Assembly: GCA_958450365.1 (NCBI GenBank)
Contig: CAUEEP010000934.1
Location: 298,001-362,000, forward strand
Direction of reading: 5' to 3'
From: Mesorhabditis belari
Taxonomy: Eukaryota; Nematoda; Chromadorea; Rhabditida; Rhabditidae
DNA: 64,000 nucleotides
The notes below the pieces were generated by a model, which was not told where the DNA came from, searched no databases, and saw only the letters and a list, made by a program, of their open reading frames with translations. Each line of letters starts with the position of its first letter. Within the stretch, counting starts at the first letter, position 1. The position numbers were made by a program, and so were the translations under genes. Positions 23,350 to 35,516 of this stretch are shown here, in pieces.

Positions 23350-24080
23350 GTTTTTAAATTAAAAACTAAGTCTAGTCTCATAATTTTTCATTTACATTAA
23401 GCTAAAATGTAAATAAATGACCAGTCATCTAATAGTCTAATAGTCATCTAATAATATCAAAAATGTATAATAAATTTAAAGCATAAAATTAGCTCATTCT
23501 ATTGTCTATCTATTGTAATTTATGCTTAAATCTCTAAGCACAATGCACCAGAAGAAGCGCGTTTACGAGAGCACAGCAAAGTAGACGTGATGCTGCTGCA
23601 CAAAGTGATGCTGTTGCACAAAGTGATGCTGTTGCACAAAGTGATGCTGCTCAGTAGCTTTAGCTCTAAACAAGTCAACCAGAAAGCCTTTGTTTATAGC
23701 ACAAAGTACACAAAGAGCATGTAACAAATGCCATAAAATTTCACAACCATAAAATGATATCGTAGTTCTATTTGAAATGATTTTTAAGGTTCTATTTCAA
23801 AACTGAAACACAAAATGAGCTAATCCTTGCGTTTTTCGAGCTCATTTTGACCGTTTTTCGAGCTTAAACAACCGTTTTTTGTTAAGTAGCCGCTTGAAAA
23901 TGTCAATCTGAGGTTTTGAGGCAAATAATGAGACAAATAATGAGCTTTTTCAAGATCGCTTGCAACAGAAAAAAAGCGGGATGAATGACAGAAATGAATG
24001 CCGTATTTGAAGAAAAAGAGTACACTTCAAAAGTAATGAATTTTTGAAGAAACAACTGAATGAGCTTTTTCTCTTTGTTT
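23350..24080. other. Spacer without recognised gene
   Basis: It contains three copies of GCACAAAGTGATGCTG (23595-23650) and a degenerate half of the dispersed hairpin family (CACCAGAAGAAGCGCGTTTA at 23548). Confidence 0.45.
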
Positions 24081-24082
24081 TC

Positions 24083-24200
24083 GTACTTTGTGCTCACTCG
24101 TTAACGCACCTTTCTAGTGCACTGAAGTCTTCATTCTCCTGAATAAAAGGAAGAAAAAGGCTGTAAGAAAAAGGGAATTCACTGGAAAGAATGTGTGGTT
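24083..24200. repeat. Dispersed hairpin repeat, copy 4 (degenerate)
   Basis: GTACTTTGTGCTC and CTTTCTAGTGCACTGAAGTC match the family's left half. The right half is eroded. Confidence 0.6.
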
Positions 24201-24897
24201 TTTAACGGTTATCTGATGGTCGAGCGATTATCGAGGAGACCGAGTTTTTGCCCATTTTGCAGCTCGATTTTAGAGTACTTTTTGTTAATAACTTTTAATA
24301 AAACAAATAGTTTCTAAAAGTTAACGTTCTAAGCTATCTAAATCTTATTAAAACTTTTTGATCTGACAAGTTTAAGGTGCTTAAAAATGAGGTGAAAGTT
24401 GACCAAAAAATTGGCCCGGGTCGATAATCGCTATCGCTATCCGTCAACCGTAAAGATGCAAATTTGATATGAATTTTAGCAAATTCCTATCAAATTCAGC
24501 TCAAATTCATCCCAAATATCAATAAAAGTTGTTAAATAATTAAAATTATCGTCTATATAGTTAAAAAAATGAAAAATGAAATGAAATTAAAGCACCGAAT
24601 GCGTTTACGATTAGAGTGTGTTCCTTTAGAGTAAAGGATTACTCGAGTAAAGGACTAATGTCTACTTCTTTCACTACTCGAGAGTAATGAAAGAAGTAGA
24701 ACAGATTAGCTCTTGAAGAGGGAGATTGAAAGAGAATCCAATTCCAAAATTCAAAACAAATTTGAGGAAACAAAAAAACAAAAATCAGAAAAAGTTTTGA
24801 GTTTTATGAAATTTTATTTTGTTTTTGAACAAAGTTTGCAAAGTTGATTAAAAGATTACTCGAATGAAAGAAGTAGAACAGCTGTAAAGTAGAACAG

Positions 24898-25130
24898 CTA
24901 CAAAGCTCTAAGCCAAAGCTCTAAGCCAAAGCTCTAAGCCAAAGCTCTAAGCCAAAGCTCTAAGCCAAAGCTCTAAGCCAAAGCTCTAAGCCAAAGCTCT
25001 AAGCCAAAGCTCTAAGCCAAAGCTCTAAGCCAAAGCTCTAAGCCAAAGCTCTAAGCCAAAGCTCTAAGCCAAAGCTCTAAGCCAAAGCTCTAAGCCAAAG
25101 CTCTAAGCCAAAGCTCTAAGCCAAAGCTTT
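24898..25130. repeat. 13-bp minisatellite AAAGCTCTAAGCC
   Basis: About 18 essentially perfect copies in a row. It is highly homogeneous. Confidence 0.95.
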
Positions 25131-25309
25131 AGAGCAAGTATCAGAGAACAAATCAGAGAATGTCAGAAAGTAAGTTTGCTAAAGTCAAAGCCAAAGTACA
25201 GGGTGCTCAAGGAATTACCGCAACACACAAAAGGCCTGGCTTTTAACCAAATATGAAACCCATCTCGAAAAGTTAACTTAAACACCTTTATTCAACATAT
25301 AACAGTAAC

Positions 25310-25575
25310 AAATTAACAATTAAATTCAAATTTGCCTCCATCGGCATTCAGACAGGCCTGCGAACGTTTGGGGAAACGCGTTGACCAACATATAACAGTT
25401 AACAACATATAACAGTAACAGTAACAGTAAGCGCGTTGACCGTGGCGAGCAAATAGGCATCATCGAGGCTCATCAAAGCATGGGATCCATGCTTTGATGA
25501 GCGCCTTCTTCAAACTTTCGATATTTTTATGTGATTTTGCACATGCCCTGGCTTCAAGAACACTCCAGACTGGGT
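25310..25575 (-). pseudogene. C-terminal fragment of a Tc1/mariner-type transposase
   Basis: Read leftward: NPVWSVLEARACAKSHKNIE, then SLKKALIKAW, then DDAYLLATVNA, and after a duplication and frameshift QACLNADGGKFEFN. The pattern N-P-V-W ... L-K-x-A ... N-x-x-P-x-R-x-x-x-C-x-x-x-x-G matches the transposase end in the Tc superfamily. It is truncated on its upstream side at an ACAAATGCGACC MITE fragment (25585-25622) and carries an internal repeat of GTCAACGCG. Confidence 0.7.
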
Positions 25576-25624
25576 TAAGGCCTTTTGCAGCGAAAAAAAG
25601 GTCGCATTTGTCCCACCCCCCAAA

Positions 25625-25860
25625 ATCATGTAAAAAGCTGAATATCTTTAAATTTGAAGAGAATTTGTCGCCAAATCAGTTAATCAGCTGAATATCTTTA
25701 CATTTGAAGAGAATTTGTCGCCAAATCAGTTAATCAGCTGAATATCTTTACATTTGAAGAGGATTTGCGACGAAAATCATTTAAAAGGCTGAATATCTCT
25801 ACATTTGAAGAGAATTTCCCACCAAATCAGTTAATCAGTTGAATATCTTTAAAAGAAAAA
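25625..25860. repeat. 55-60 bp tandem repeat, 4 copies
   Basis: Units contain GCTGAATATCTTTACATTTG and AAGAGAATTTGTCGCCAAAT. A related diverged piece lies at 42645-42715. Confidence 0.85.
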
Positions 25861-26371
25861 TTATATAAAGACAGCGCTCGTGATTTTTTTCGCGTCAATT
25901 TTTTGCAATAATTTTCACCAAAAGTACGGTAGTTTTCCGCAAGTGTGCTTTTTAAAAAAAAAAACGTATTACTTGCGAGGAACACACTCTATTTACGATT
26001 ATAAAGAACACATATAAAAGAATAAATTTCATTTCGAATCAAGAAATGAAATTGAAATCACTGAATGATTAAGGGGATTACTTCGACATGACATGACACT
26101 TTCTGAGAAAAATTTCAAGTCAATTGAAATGAAACAAAATGGGAAATGGAAATGAAATGTTCCGAAGCGATCGCTAGAAACGGGAACCTCTTGGAAGTAG
26201 TTGTTTAAAGTACAAAGTATACATACAAAGTACAAAGACGAAGTACAAAGTAAAGTACAAAGACGAAGACCAAAACTGCTCCAATTTGAACACTTTCTTT
26301 AATAGAAACCTATTTTTATGTCAAAATAAAAAAGATAGAGCTCATTTGATTATATAAGTTTGTAAAATTTG

Positions 26372-26626
26372 GGGCGTAGGCTAATTTCCGCCATTTTATT
26401 TGCGCAACTGGGTCGTTTGCGCAACTCACCGCAACTTTTGCGCAACTCACCATAACTTTCTTCTAAGTCGGCCAATCTTTATGATTTTGGTGCCATTTTG
26501 TAGATCTCAATAAGTGCAACAAAATGGCACCAAAATCATAAAGATTGGCTTACTTAGAAGAAAGTTATGGTGAGTTGCGCAAAAGGCCTAGTTGCGCAAA
26601 TAAAATGGCGGAAATTAGCCTATCCC
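26372..26626. mobile_element. 255-bp palindromic TIR element with 8-bp target duplication
   Basis: It begins GGGCGTAGGCTAATTTCCGC and ends with the near inverse GCGGAAATTAGCCTATCCC. The flanks are AAAATTTG on both sides (26364-26371 and 26627-26634). Internal arms pair around AATCATAAAGATTGGC. An 8-bp duplication is typical of hAT-type elements. It shares termini with 62468-63286. Confidence 0.85.
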
Positions 26627-27344
26627 AAAATTTGAAAACAATTCGTTCAGCGATTTTTCTTTTAAACAGCAATTGTAAATTGTCTGTCCAGGCTGTTCAG
26701 AAAGTCTTTTCGTTGAAAAATAACAAATTCCCCAACTAATCTATGGTTTCTTTTAAATAAAAAGTGTTTATTGTTGAAATTACTTTTAGATGAGGTTTCA
26801 TGGCGTAGAGGGCGCCAATGGCATAGTTTACAATTGCGTTTCTGGGGCATAGATTGCATTGTGCTCTTTACTGCTCACATCTACATACTTTGACATCTGC
26901 TTTGACATCTACTTTGACATCTACTTTGACATAAAATCCCAGGCTAGTGAGGGCATTTTTGGTTTACGCGAACGAGTTGCGGAACTCATAAAATAGAGCG
27001 TAAAGGAGTAAGAGAGCGTAAAGGCAACTATCAGAGTGTTAAGAGAGCGTAAAGGCAACTATCACTAGAATTTACCCTATTACTGGAAGCCCATTTTCTC
27101 TCACAATCACACCTTTCTTTTCTACGCAGTACTCTAAATAGTAGAAATTACCAATTTAACCTGTTTGAAAAAGAGAAAAAACAAAAATTTATGGAAAGAG
27201 TAATAGAAAAAAGCACAAGATTTTAATGTACATTTGCATTTTGAAAAATTTGCTCTTGCCAAGGTAGCTTATCTTTGACACGCGCTTTTTAGAAAACGCG
27301 TTGTCTGCAAGGAACACACTCTAGCCAAGACAATGCTTTAGATT

Positions 27345-27560
27345 TTGGATAGACTTAACTGGCTGGCTAGAATTAACTGGCTGGCTAGACTTAACTGGCT
27401 GGTTAGACTTAACTGGCTGGCTAGATTTAGCTGGCTGGCTAGACTTAACTGGCTGGTTAGACTTAACTGGCTGGCTAGATTTAGCTGGCTGGCTAGACTT
27501 AACTGGCTGGCTAGATTTAGCTGGCTGGCTAGACTTAACTGGCTGGTTAGACTTAACTAG
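27345..27560. repeat. 18-bp minisatellite
   Basis: About 12 copies of TTAACTGGCTGGCTAGAC with variants (GATTTAGC, GGTTAGAC). Confidence 0.9.
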
Positions 27561-27854
27561 CTCTGCTGGCTACATTCTAAGGATTTTCAATAGCTAAACC
27601 CTTACTATTCCAAGAAATCTAGAAACTTTTACTTTGATTAGACTCGAGTCTTGATTTAGAAAGACTCGAATCTTGATTTAGAACAAGTTTTACCAGCAGC
27701 AATGTTAAGGGAATTGATTTTGCAACACCGAAAAGCTTCGTAAAGAATTCAGAAATAGTAATAAAGATTCTTCGAAAGTTGACATAAAAATTGGGTAAAT
27801 CTTTTCTTTAGGAAAGGGAATGAACCTTATAGAGACTAAAAAGGGGGCTGGACA

Positions 27855-28205
27855 GGGTATCAAATTGCCGACTCTCCTCTTCTCACTCAACTTTGCTTCA
27901 GCATTTAGCGTCTAGAAGTCCTAAAGATTCACAAAATTTCACACAAAATATATAAACTTTCACTTTATATCTTTTTCCGGGGGATTTATCTCAAGATTCA
28001 GAGCTATCAAATGACTATAATAGTTTAGGGGTGAGGAGGGGGGCCAATTTGGGGTGAGGAGAGCCTATATGGAAAAAGGAAAAGGGAAAACATTTTGGTG
28101 ACCTCTCACAAGAAATATGTGGGTGAGTTTAAAGTTGGAAGGGCAATTGGCTTTTGAATTTTGAAATTCTTTTGAAACGATCCACTAACAAGTGATCTTG
28201 TCTAG
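27855..28205. repeat. Dispersed repeat block, present more than once
   Basis: 27860-28020 (CCTCTTCTCACTC ... TTTTTCCGGGGGATTTATCT) is repeated at 28205-28385. 28045-28205 (GGCCAATTTGGGGTGAGGAG ... GATCTTGTCTAGGA) is repeated at 30568-30712. No coding function is seen. Confidence 0.8.
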
Positions 28206-28489
28206 GACAGAGTATCAAATTGCCGATTCTCCTCTTCTCACTCACTTTACTTCAGCATTTAGCGTCTAGAAGTCCTAAAAACTCACGATTCTAAAAAATT
28301 TCACACAAAATATATAAACTTTCACTTTATATCTTTTTCCGGGGGATTTATCTAAAGACTCAGAGCTATCAAATGACTATAATTGTTTAGTTTAGCTTTA
28401 CGATATCGTCAACTCTGAGTTTCAAGTTTCTGAGATTTTAAGAAATTTCGAGGGCGAAATGTGACGAAATTCGAGGGCGAGTGACCAAA

Positions 28490-28780
28490 AAAAGGAATCG
28501 AGTCACTTTAGGGACAAGTTTAGTGTGGTCGAACCGCCTTAGGTTGTATCGCCGGAAACGATCAGATGACGATTAAATCAAGCTGGATTATATGCAAGAA
28601 GGGCTGCCCGTAAACCTCTGATGAATTCTAAGCACCGGAAGCAGCGCCTTGATTTTGCACGGATCTACCGAAGTTGGACAATAAGTGATTGGGCGAAAGT
28701 GCTATTTACCGATGAGACAAAAATCAATTTATTTCACGCGGACAGAAACCATCTTATTCGGCGGCTGGCCAACGACTGAC
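28490..28780 (+). pseudogene. Tc1-like transposase fragment
   Basis: The frame reads SPETIR, an in-frame TGA, RLNQAGLYARRAARKPLM, RLDFARIYRSWTISDWAKV and LFTDETKINLFHADRNHLIR. The last part is the first catalytic-Asp region of Tc1 transposases and resembles the related block at 3124-3519. It is bounded by GGAATCGAGTCACTTTAGGG at 28495 and again near 28796. The same segment occurs inverted at 59190-59400. Confidence 0.8.
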
Positions 28781-28879
28781 CAACCGCCAAAAAAGGAATC
28801 GAGTCACCTTAGGGACAAGTTTAGTGTGGTCAAAATAGAGTTAGCTTCCCAAAATTGAAGATTTAAAAAACTATAATAG

Positions 28880-29620
28880 TTTAGTTCGTCAACTATAATA
28901 GTTTTACGATATCGTCAACTCTGAGTTTCAAGTTTCTGAGATTTTAAAATACCAAAAAAAAATTTCAAAAGCGATTGGCACAATGAAACTATTAGTTTTG
29001 TAAAAAGATTAAAAGAAAAATCAAATAAATTTTCGAAAAAATCCAATTTCAAACAAATAATTTCAAGTAAATCCAAGTTAAATTTTTGACTACAGAGTTT
29101 AACAACTTTACTGATCTTACTCTAATAATTCTACAGTTGTATCAAGTCAAGTTAAGCCTTTTTGATATTAAATGAGCAATGTGAAGGTCAACCCTTTCTT
29201 TACAACTTTGCAATTGATACAGTAATAACTTCTCTAACAGTAATAACAGTAATAACTTCTCTAACAGTAATAACAGTAATAACTCTAGTCTATTAAACTC
29301 TTTCGAACCGAAAACTTAACAAATTTGTTGGAAAGCTTTCTTCAATCATTTTCATTGTAGCAGGAAATGATTTCAATTCCAAAAACCCGAATTTCCTTGA
29401 TTTTTTCCGCGTTGACTTAAGAATTTACACGATACGGAAATTGGGGATTTCCCGCGTTTGGGCGGACGATAAAAGAATCGAGAGAATTTCAAAATTTCTC
29501 TCGAATTACAACAAATCCCGATGATGACATGGAAAAGGTCGGATAACAAAAAATGTGGACAAATAAAGCGATGAAAAAAAGGGGAAAAGGAGTGGAGGAT
29601 TTCTTTGACTGTTAGAAGAT
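28880..29620. other. AT-rich spacer without recognised gene
   Basis: It holds a short (ACAGTAATA)n run near 29220-29285. No gene seen. Confidence 0.45.
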
Positions 29621-29639
29621 TTTGCCCATTGTCTGTCTG

Positions 29640-29915
29640 TCAGAAGGCTAAGCTAAGGCTAAGCTAAGGCTAAGCTAAGGCTAAGCTAAGGCTAAGCTAA
29701 GGCTAAGCTAAGGCTAAGCTAAGGCTAAGCTAAGGCTAAGCTAAGGCTAAGCTAAGGCTAAGCTAAGGCTAAGCTAAGGCTAAGCTAAGGCTAAGCTAAG
29801 GCTAAGCTAAGGCTAAGCTAAGGCTAAGCTAAGGCTAAGCTAAGGCTAAGCTAAGGCTAAGCTAAGGCTAAGCTAAGGCTAAGCTAAGGCTAAGCTAAGG
29901 CTAAGCTAAGCCAAG
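29640..29915. repeat. 11-bp minisatellite GGCTAAGCTAA
   Basis: About 25 almost perfect copies. It is related in sequence to, but not the same as, the nematode telomere hexamer. Confidence 0.95.
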
Positions 29916-30084
29916 AATTAAATCTAAGGACGATCAGAGCGCTAAATAACGTAACAATGCTAGATCAGCTAAAGCTAAAATCTCGACCTCCTTGAATTTT
30001 TTCAAAAAACTAAACAGTTTTTGTAGTTTGTGGCAGACAGTTTTGTAGCTTTAAATCTAAAAATCGAATTTCTTGATCGGAAAA

Positions 30085-30262
30085 TTGAAACCGTATTAGA
30101 TCAAAAAAAACCGTATTGGAATCGTATTGGAACCGTCATAGATCAAAAAAAAGAACCGTATTGGAGCCGTATTGGAACCGTATTGGAATCGTATTGGAAC
30201 CGTATTAGATCAAAAAAGAACCGTATTGGAACCGTATTAGATCAAAAAAAGAACCGTATTGG
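30085..30262. repeat. Repeat of CCGTATTGGAACCGTATTAG units
   Basis: Alternating ACCGTATTGGA and TAGATCAAAAAA segments. Confidence 0.8.
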
Positions 30263-31244
30263 GGGAGCCTCGAGAAGTTTGGGTCGTTACAATGAAAGTC
30301 GCTCAATCCTGGCATCCTTGCTACGCCCCTGGTTGTTGCGAAAATGCGAAAATGAAGAATTCAGTGTGAAAAGGTGCGTGAAAATCAAGCGCAAAGTACA
30401 CGCTGAAAACACAGCCGAAACTCGTGAATCACTCGGACTTTACAAGTAAAGTAAACAAGTGAGAAAAAGTTCTTTTCTGAGAAACACTTTTCAAAAAAAA
30501 GATCTTCCCAATATCCAAAGTGAGATCTTGTCCAACTTCTCCACCTTTATTAGGTCACTATGAGGCCAATTTGGGGTGAGGAGAGCCCATCATATGGAAA
30601 AAGAAAAGGGAAAACATTTTGGTGACCTCTCACAAGAAATATGTTGGTGAGTTTAAAGTTAGAAGGGCAATTGGCTTTTGAATTTTGAAACTAACAAGCG
30701 ATCTTGTCTAGGAATTTAAATTTGTACGATTTTTTGGTGGCTTTAAATAGATGAATCGCTTTCTCAAATGAATCTTTCAAAAAAAAACATGTCTATCATT
30801 GAAATGGAGATGGTGAAACGGGTAAATGGAGACAAATGGAGGATAACGGAAACAATTCTCGTCGGAAAATGGGGTGGAAAGGAGGGCTAGGAATTGAGAA
30901 ACGATTAACACCTACGTAACAAGAAATCCAAGAAACGGGTGATAGTTATATGAGCGCCAAAAATGATTAGAAAACATTCTTGTCAGCGCCGTGCCAAAAA
31001 TACCTTGAGAACGTTCATTTCAGCACTGAATCAGTCCTTTCTGTGTTCATGAAATCCAAAACTGATTCAAAGCTGATTCAAAACTGATTCAAAGCTTTTC
31101 GATGATCAAACAGAATTCGTAACGACTCTAGAGTTGGGGAAGAGTCAATTGCCTCTGTGCAGCAAGAGCAAACATCTTCTCGTACTTTTCTTGAACCTTC
31201 AACACATGGACAATGAAATATCAAAACGGGAAACGAGTCATTGG

Positions 31245-31772
31245 AAGATGCTTGGAAAGCTTGCAAAGCCTTGAAAAGCTTGGAAAGCCTTGAAAAGCTT
31301 GGAAAGCCTTGGAAAGCCACTTGGAAAGCCTTGGAAAGCTTGGAAAGCCTTGGAAAGCCTTGGAAAGCTTGGAAAGCCTTGGAATGCCTTGGAATGCCTT
31401 GGAATGCCTTGGAAAGCCTTGGAATGCCTTGGAAAGCCTTGGAATGCCTTGGAAAGCCTTGGAATGCCTTGGAATGCCTTGGAATGCCTTGGAATGCCTT
31501 GGAATGCCTTGGAATGCCTTGGAAAGCCTTGGAAAGCTTGGAAAGCCTTGGAAAGCTTGGAAAGCCTTGGAAAGCCTTGGAAAGCTTGAAAGCCTTGGAA
31601 AGCCTTGGAAAGCCTTGGAATGCCTTGGAAAGCCTTGGAATGCCTTGGAATGCCTTGGAAAGCCTTGGAATGCCTTGGAAAGCCTTGAAAGCCTTGGAAA
31701 GCCTTGGAAAGCCTTGGAATGCCTTGGAATGCCTTGGAATGCCTTGGAATGCCTTGGAATGCCTTGGAAAGC
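31245..31772. repeat. 10-bp minisatellite CCTTGGAATG / CCTTGGAAAG
   Basis: About 50 copies with two main variants, AATG and AAAG, arranged irregularly. The 10-bp unit leaves no stop codon in several frames of both strands, giving overlapping open frames of up to 214 codons. I treat these as artefacts of repeat composition. Confidence 0.95.
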
Positions 31773-31789
31773 CATCGATTACTTTGGAC

Positions 31790-32700
31790 CATCAGCTGTT
31801 TCCAGTCATTTTTGACGCGGCGCTCAAATGCATGACGTTGAAATTTTTCGCGCTGTCACCTCCCCAAGAAATTCATTCTCTTTAGTATATTAGCTTTAAT
31901 TCAAAAAGAAATGTCGAATTGAATACGCCAGAGAGGTTGTGTTTGTAGATTTGGACACCAACTGACCATCGCAAATGGCAAATGCTTTCCATTTGCCGCT
32001 TTCTTAAAATACCCGAGAACGAAAAAAAAATTCAAAGCGCAACATCAATCGGTTCCTTTTTTCTTTCATTCCCTTTCGTTGCCTTTCCCCGTTCCTCCTC
32101 CAAAAATCACCCGTAAAAAGCAATTATTCACGAAATTTACGCATAAAAATCTCTAAAATAACCCCAAATTTGGCGCTTTTGAGATCAAAAAACGCCATTT
32201 CAATTTTGCCGCAAAAATTCGATTTTGTCAAAATCATTGAAATCATTGAAATAGTCATTTCATTCAGATCTGAACACTTTCAAAAGTGATTTCTGAAGCA
32301 CATCACTTTGTGACTTGTGTCCAAAGTTTCCAGACTAAAAATTCTGTGTCCGCGTTGAGTTCAAGTAGTCAGTTTCGCCAAAAATCCAATTTTGTCTTCA
32401 CTTTATTTACCAAAAGAAAAACGAGTGAGAATACTGAACAATTTCAAACATAAAAAGTGAAAAACTTCGATTAAATTAAAGTTAAGAATGAATGAAAATA
32501 AAACACAACAAAGTAAAAAACAATTTGTTAGAGATTACAACGTAATAAATTAAAAGATCCGTTTTTTTGGAGACCATTAAAACGAGAAGTCACACAGGTA
32601 AAAATTGACAACTTTTCAAATAATGACTTCTCAAAGTACAGAAAAAAATGATAAATACTCACAAATTTTTAAGAAAAACAAAATTTTCAAGATAATTTTT
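31790..32700. other. 3' flank of hda-1 and AT-rich spacer
   Basis: A TTTATT at 32403 (AATAAA on the minus strand) could serve polyadenylation of hda-1. No other gene is seen. Confidence 0.5.
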
Positions 32701-32716
32701 GATTGATTTGTCGCTT

Positions 32717-35328
32717 TTATGCTTCCATCTCCTCGCTCTCAACCTAAATGCACTTTTTAATACAATTTTGATGAATCATTGCAATACTTTCACTTCTAAA
32801 CCCCCACAAACCTAACTTTTCAATGCAAAAGCTTATTAAAATCTTTATTTTCTAGTAACTTCTTTTATAAAGCCCTGGTCTGATAAACAACCCTAAAATA
32901 CCCAAAAATCAATTCCAACCTTTGACTTCTTGGCTTCATTGTCAGCTTCGTCTGCGGTTCGTTTATGCGATTGCGCGTCTTTCTCTCCTTCTTTTCCACC
33001 ATCATAGAACTCGCCCGGATGTTCGACCTGCAGATTAAAGATTAAAGAAAATCAATTTTCGCAAACATTACCAATTTGTCTTTAACGACCGATGGTAGCC
33101 GCTTATCGGGATCTGCGTGATCTTCAAGCAGGGTTTTGTCTGGTTGGAAAATGCCTTCATCGCCTAAGAAAAGAGTAAATTAGACGTTAGTCATCAAAAA
33201 CAAACCAATTGGCTGCATTTGCACACCAGGAGCAGCGGGCAATTCGCGCAAGTGTTCGAAGATTCGAATCTGAAATCAAAAGTGTAAAAAGAAAGTTCGA
33301 ATTTAGCTAGTTTTCTTAAGTAAATCTATTTACAAACTTGTGTTTTCTCCAAATACTCCCGTGTGTTCTGATTGATCATGCTGGCTGGTGAGATGTGAAG
33401 CTTGAAATCGGGTCCGAAATACTCAAAATAGTCGTTGTAAGGCAGCTCTGCAAATGAAATTGCTAAAGAGTACAAAAATTTTCCTTACCATTCGCAATAT
33501 CCGTGTCCAGCGCAACAGCAGTCTCGTAAGTCCAACATCTAAAAATAAAAAATCATGTTGCAAATCAGATTTGTGATTTACCGACTAACGTTGCGAATCG
33601 TGTAGCCACCACCGCCGAGAAGCATCAATGGTACGCCAAATTTCTTCAAGAACTCCACACAGCGTCCGTGTCCTAAAATATAATTTTGTTCTCAGAACAT
33701 TAGCAAACAATCATAAAAATTTTGGTACTTGTGATGATAATGAATACAAAGCCCAAAATTTAAAGCCTAGATTTTCCAGTAAAACGTTTTTAATATTTCT
33801 TGAAAATCTCGGTCATCTTACCTCGCAGAGTCAAATTGAAGCACCCAAGTCGGTCGCCGGTCAACGAGTCAGCACCACATTGAAGCACAACGGCGCCAGG
33901 CTAAAAGCAAACTGTATATGAATGCATAAGTCAACTAACTTGATATGATTCCATCACACGCTGCATAACCGGCACGAAAATTCGCTAAACATTATATTTA
34001 ATCAGTGTCACTCTGGTGCTATTTACTTCATAGGATTCATCATCGATCCCATCGCGTAACGGGAAGTTTAGTGAGTAGTATCGTCCCTTGTCAGCACCAA
34101 CGTCCTAAAAATTACATTTATTATTCGAGGTTCAAAGGTGCCATAAAAACATCAATTTTCCTGATATATACCCCACAAAACAAAGTCAGTTAACTTAAGC
34201 AGCACCAAATTTTGCAAAAAACGTAAACGGACCTTGAGATCTCCAGTTCCCGGGAAATACTCTCCATATTTGTGGAAAGAGCAAGTCATCACCCGGTCGG
34301 TAGTGTAGAATGCCTCCTGTAATTTTTATTTATCAACAAATAAGAAAAACTTTCAACCTCGACACCGTCACCGTGATGAATGTCAATGTCCACGTAGAGC
34401 ACACGCTAAAAACAAGATTGTCAAAACACTCACAAAGAATAAATCATGGCATACATGACTTGCTAAAGATTATACCTGATGGTGCTTCAAAAGTTCGAGA
34501 ATAGCCAGCACAATGTCGTTGGCATAACAGAAGCCGCTTGCCTATAAATAAATACATAGAATGCCTATAAATATAAAAAGATTTAAATTGCTATAACAAT
34601 ATATACCTCGCTTTTCTTTGCATGATGAAGTCCGCCCATCCAATTGATCGTGATATCCGCTTGCTTTTGATTGAGTTTACAGGCGGCCGCTAAAAACATT
34701 TGCTTTTATAGAGCCAAACTTTTGGCAACTACCCAACGATCCTCCACAGCTCAGTTGGCAGAACTCGTAAACACCGTCCTAAAAATTTTTACTATAAATG
34801 AAAATAAGAAAAAACACATGCACATCTATTCTCGCTTGCATGCAAAGACTGGAATCAAAAACACATGTGCATGTATCTTTAATATAATTCATGAACAGTT
34901 GGAAGGAAAACTTACAAATACAGGACAGTCTTCACCAACGTTGAAGCGAGCCATCTAAATATAAAAATACATTTAGGCTCAAAATTATTTTTAACCTGTT
35001 TGCTGCTTTCAGACATGTTATCCGGTCGGATATTCTTCAAGAAGAGCATGTACTCGTCCGAATGGTATTTGGTCATTTCCTCGAAAGACGCTGGGATTGG
35101 TCTCTAAAAGGAAAAAATATGTGCTGGTTAAGAAATCCTTGCTCTCAACCTTTAATCTTTGTAGTTATTTTTATCAAAACTTACGTAAACCTCCATTTTC
35201 CTATAAAGTCCATAATTGAGAAGCAAGTTGTGTGTCATGCGTATGCGATGAGGTTTCATTGGATGGCCTTGCCCGTAATAATAATTGCCACAGTCACCAT
35301 CATAGTAGTAGGCGACTTTCTTCGGCAT
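32717..35328 (-). CDS. hda-1: Class I histone deacetylase (HDAC1/2, HDA-1 type), 18 exons
   Basis: Zinc-dependent lysine deacetylase of nuclear co-repressor complexes (NuRD, Sin3 type). Eighteen exons from 35328-35185 through 34405-34358 to 32743-32717 join in phase to 453 codons, close to the family length. [20 protein letters not shown] opens the protein. Active-site residues are in place: the His pair in [14 protein letters not shown] (about 134/135), zinc ligands in [11 protein letters not shown] (168, 170, 172), [15 protein letters not shown] (Asp 258) and the transition-state Tyr in [11 protein letters not shown] (297). [12 protein letters not shown] and [12 protein letters not shown] are also conserved. 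The C-terminal tail is acidic/basic and ends [12 protein letters not shown]. The start is supported by an ATTTAG acceptor 7 nt upstream. One small change is NVSRCW, where most relatives have NVARCW. Confidence 0.96.
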
Positions 35329-35353
35329 CGCCCTCTAAATCAATCATTTTATT
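35329..35353 (-). promoter_or_regulatory. Trans-splice acceptor and AATAAAATGA motif upstream of hda-1
   Basis: On the minus strand AATAAAATGA (35353-35344) is followed by TTGATTTAG and then AGGGCG-ATG. The AG acts as an acceptor with no visible donor upstream before the emc-6 stop, so spliced-leader addition is the likely use. AATAAA may be the emc-6 polyadenylation signal. Confidence 0.55.
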
Positions 35354-35516
35354 AAATTCAAAAGGAAATATCACAGGAAAACCAAAACCAAAATAATCAT
35401 CAATGAAAATGGAATGTACAAACAACAAACGGCTTACATTAAAATAAGTATTCTTAGCTAAGAAGTACTAAACTAAATTCTTGAAAAGCTTAAAAGATAT
35501 ATGCTAAAGAGATCAG

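Noticed and set aside
24898..25130. Centromeric or telomeric satellite
   Set aside because: The 13-bp array is short, single and not TTAGGC-like; one of many local minisatellites.
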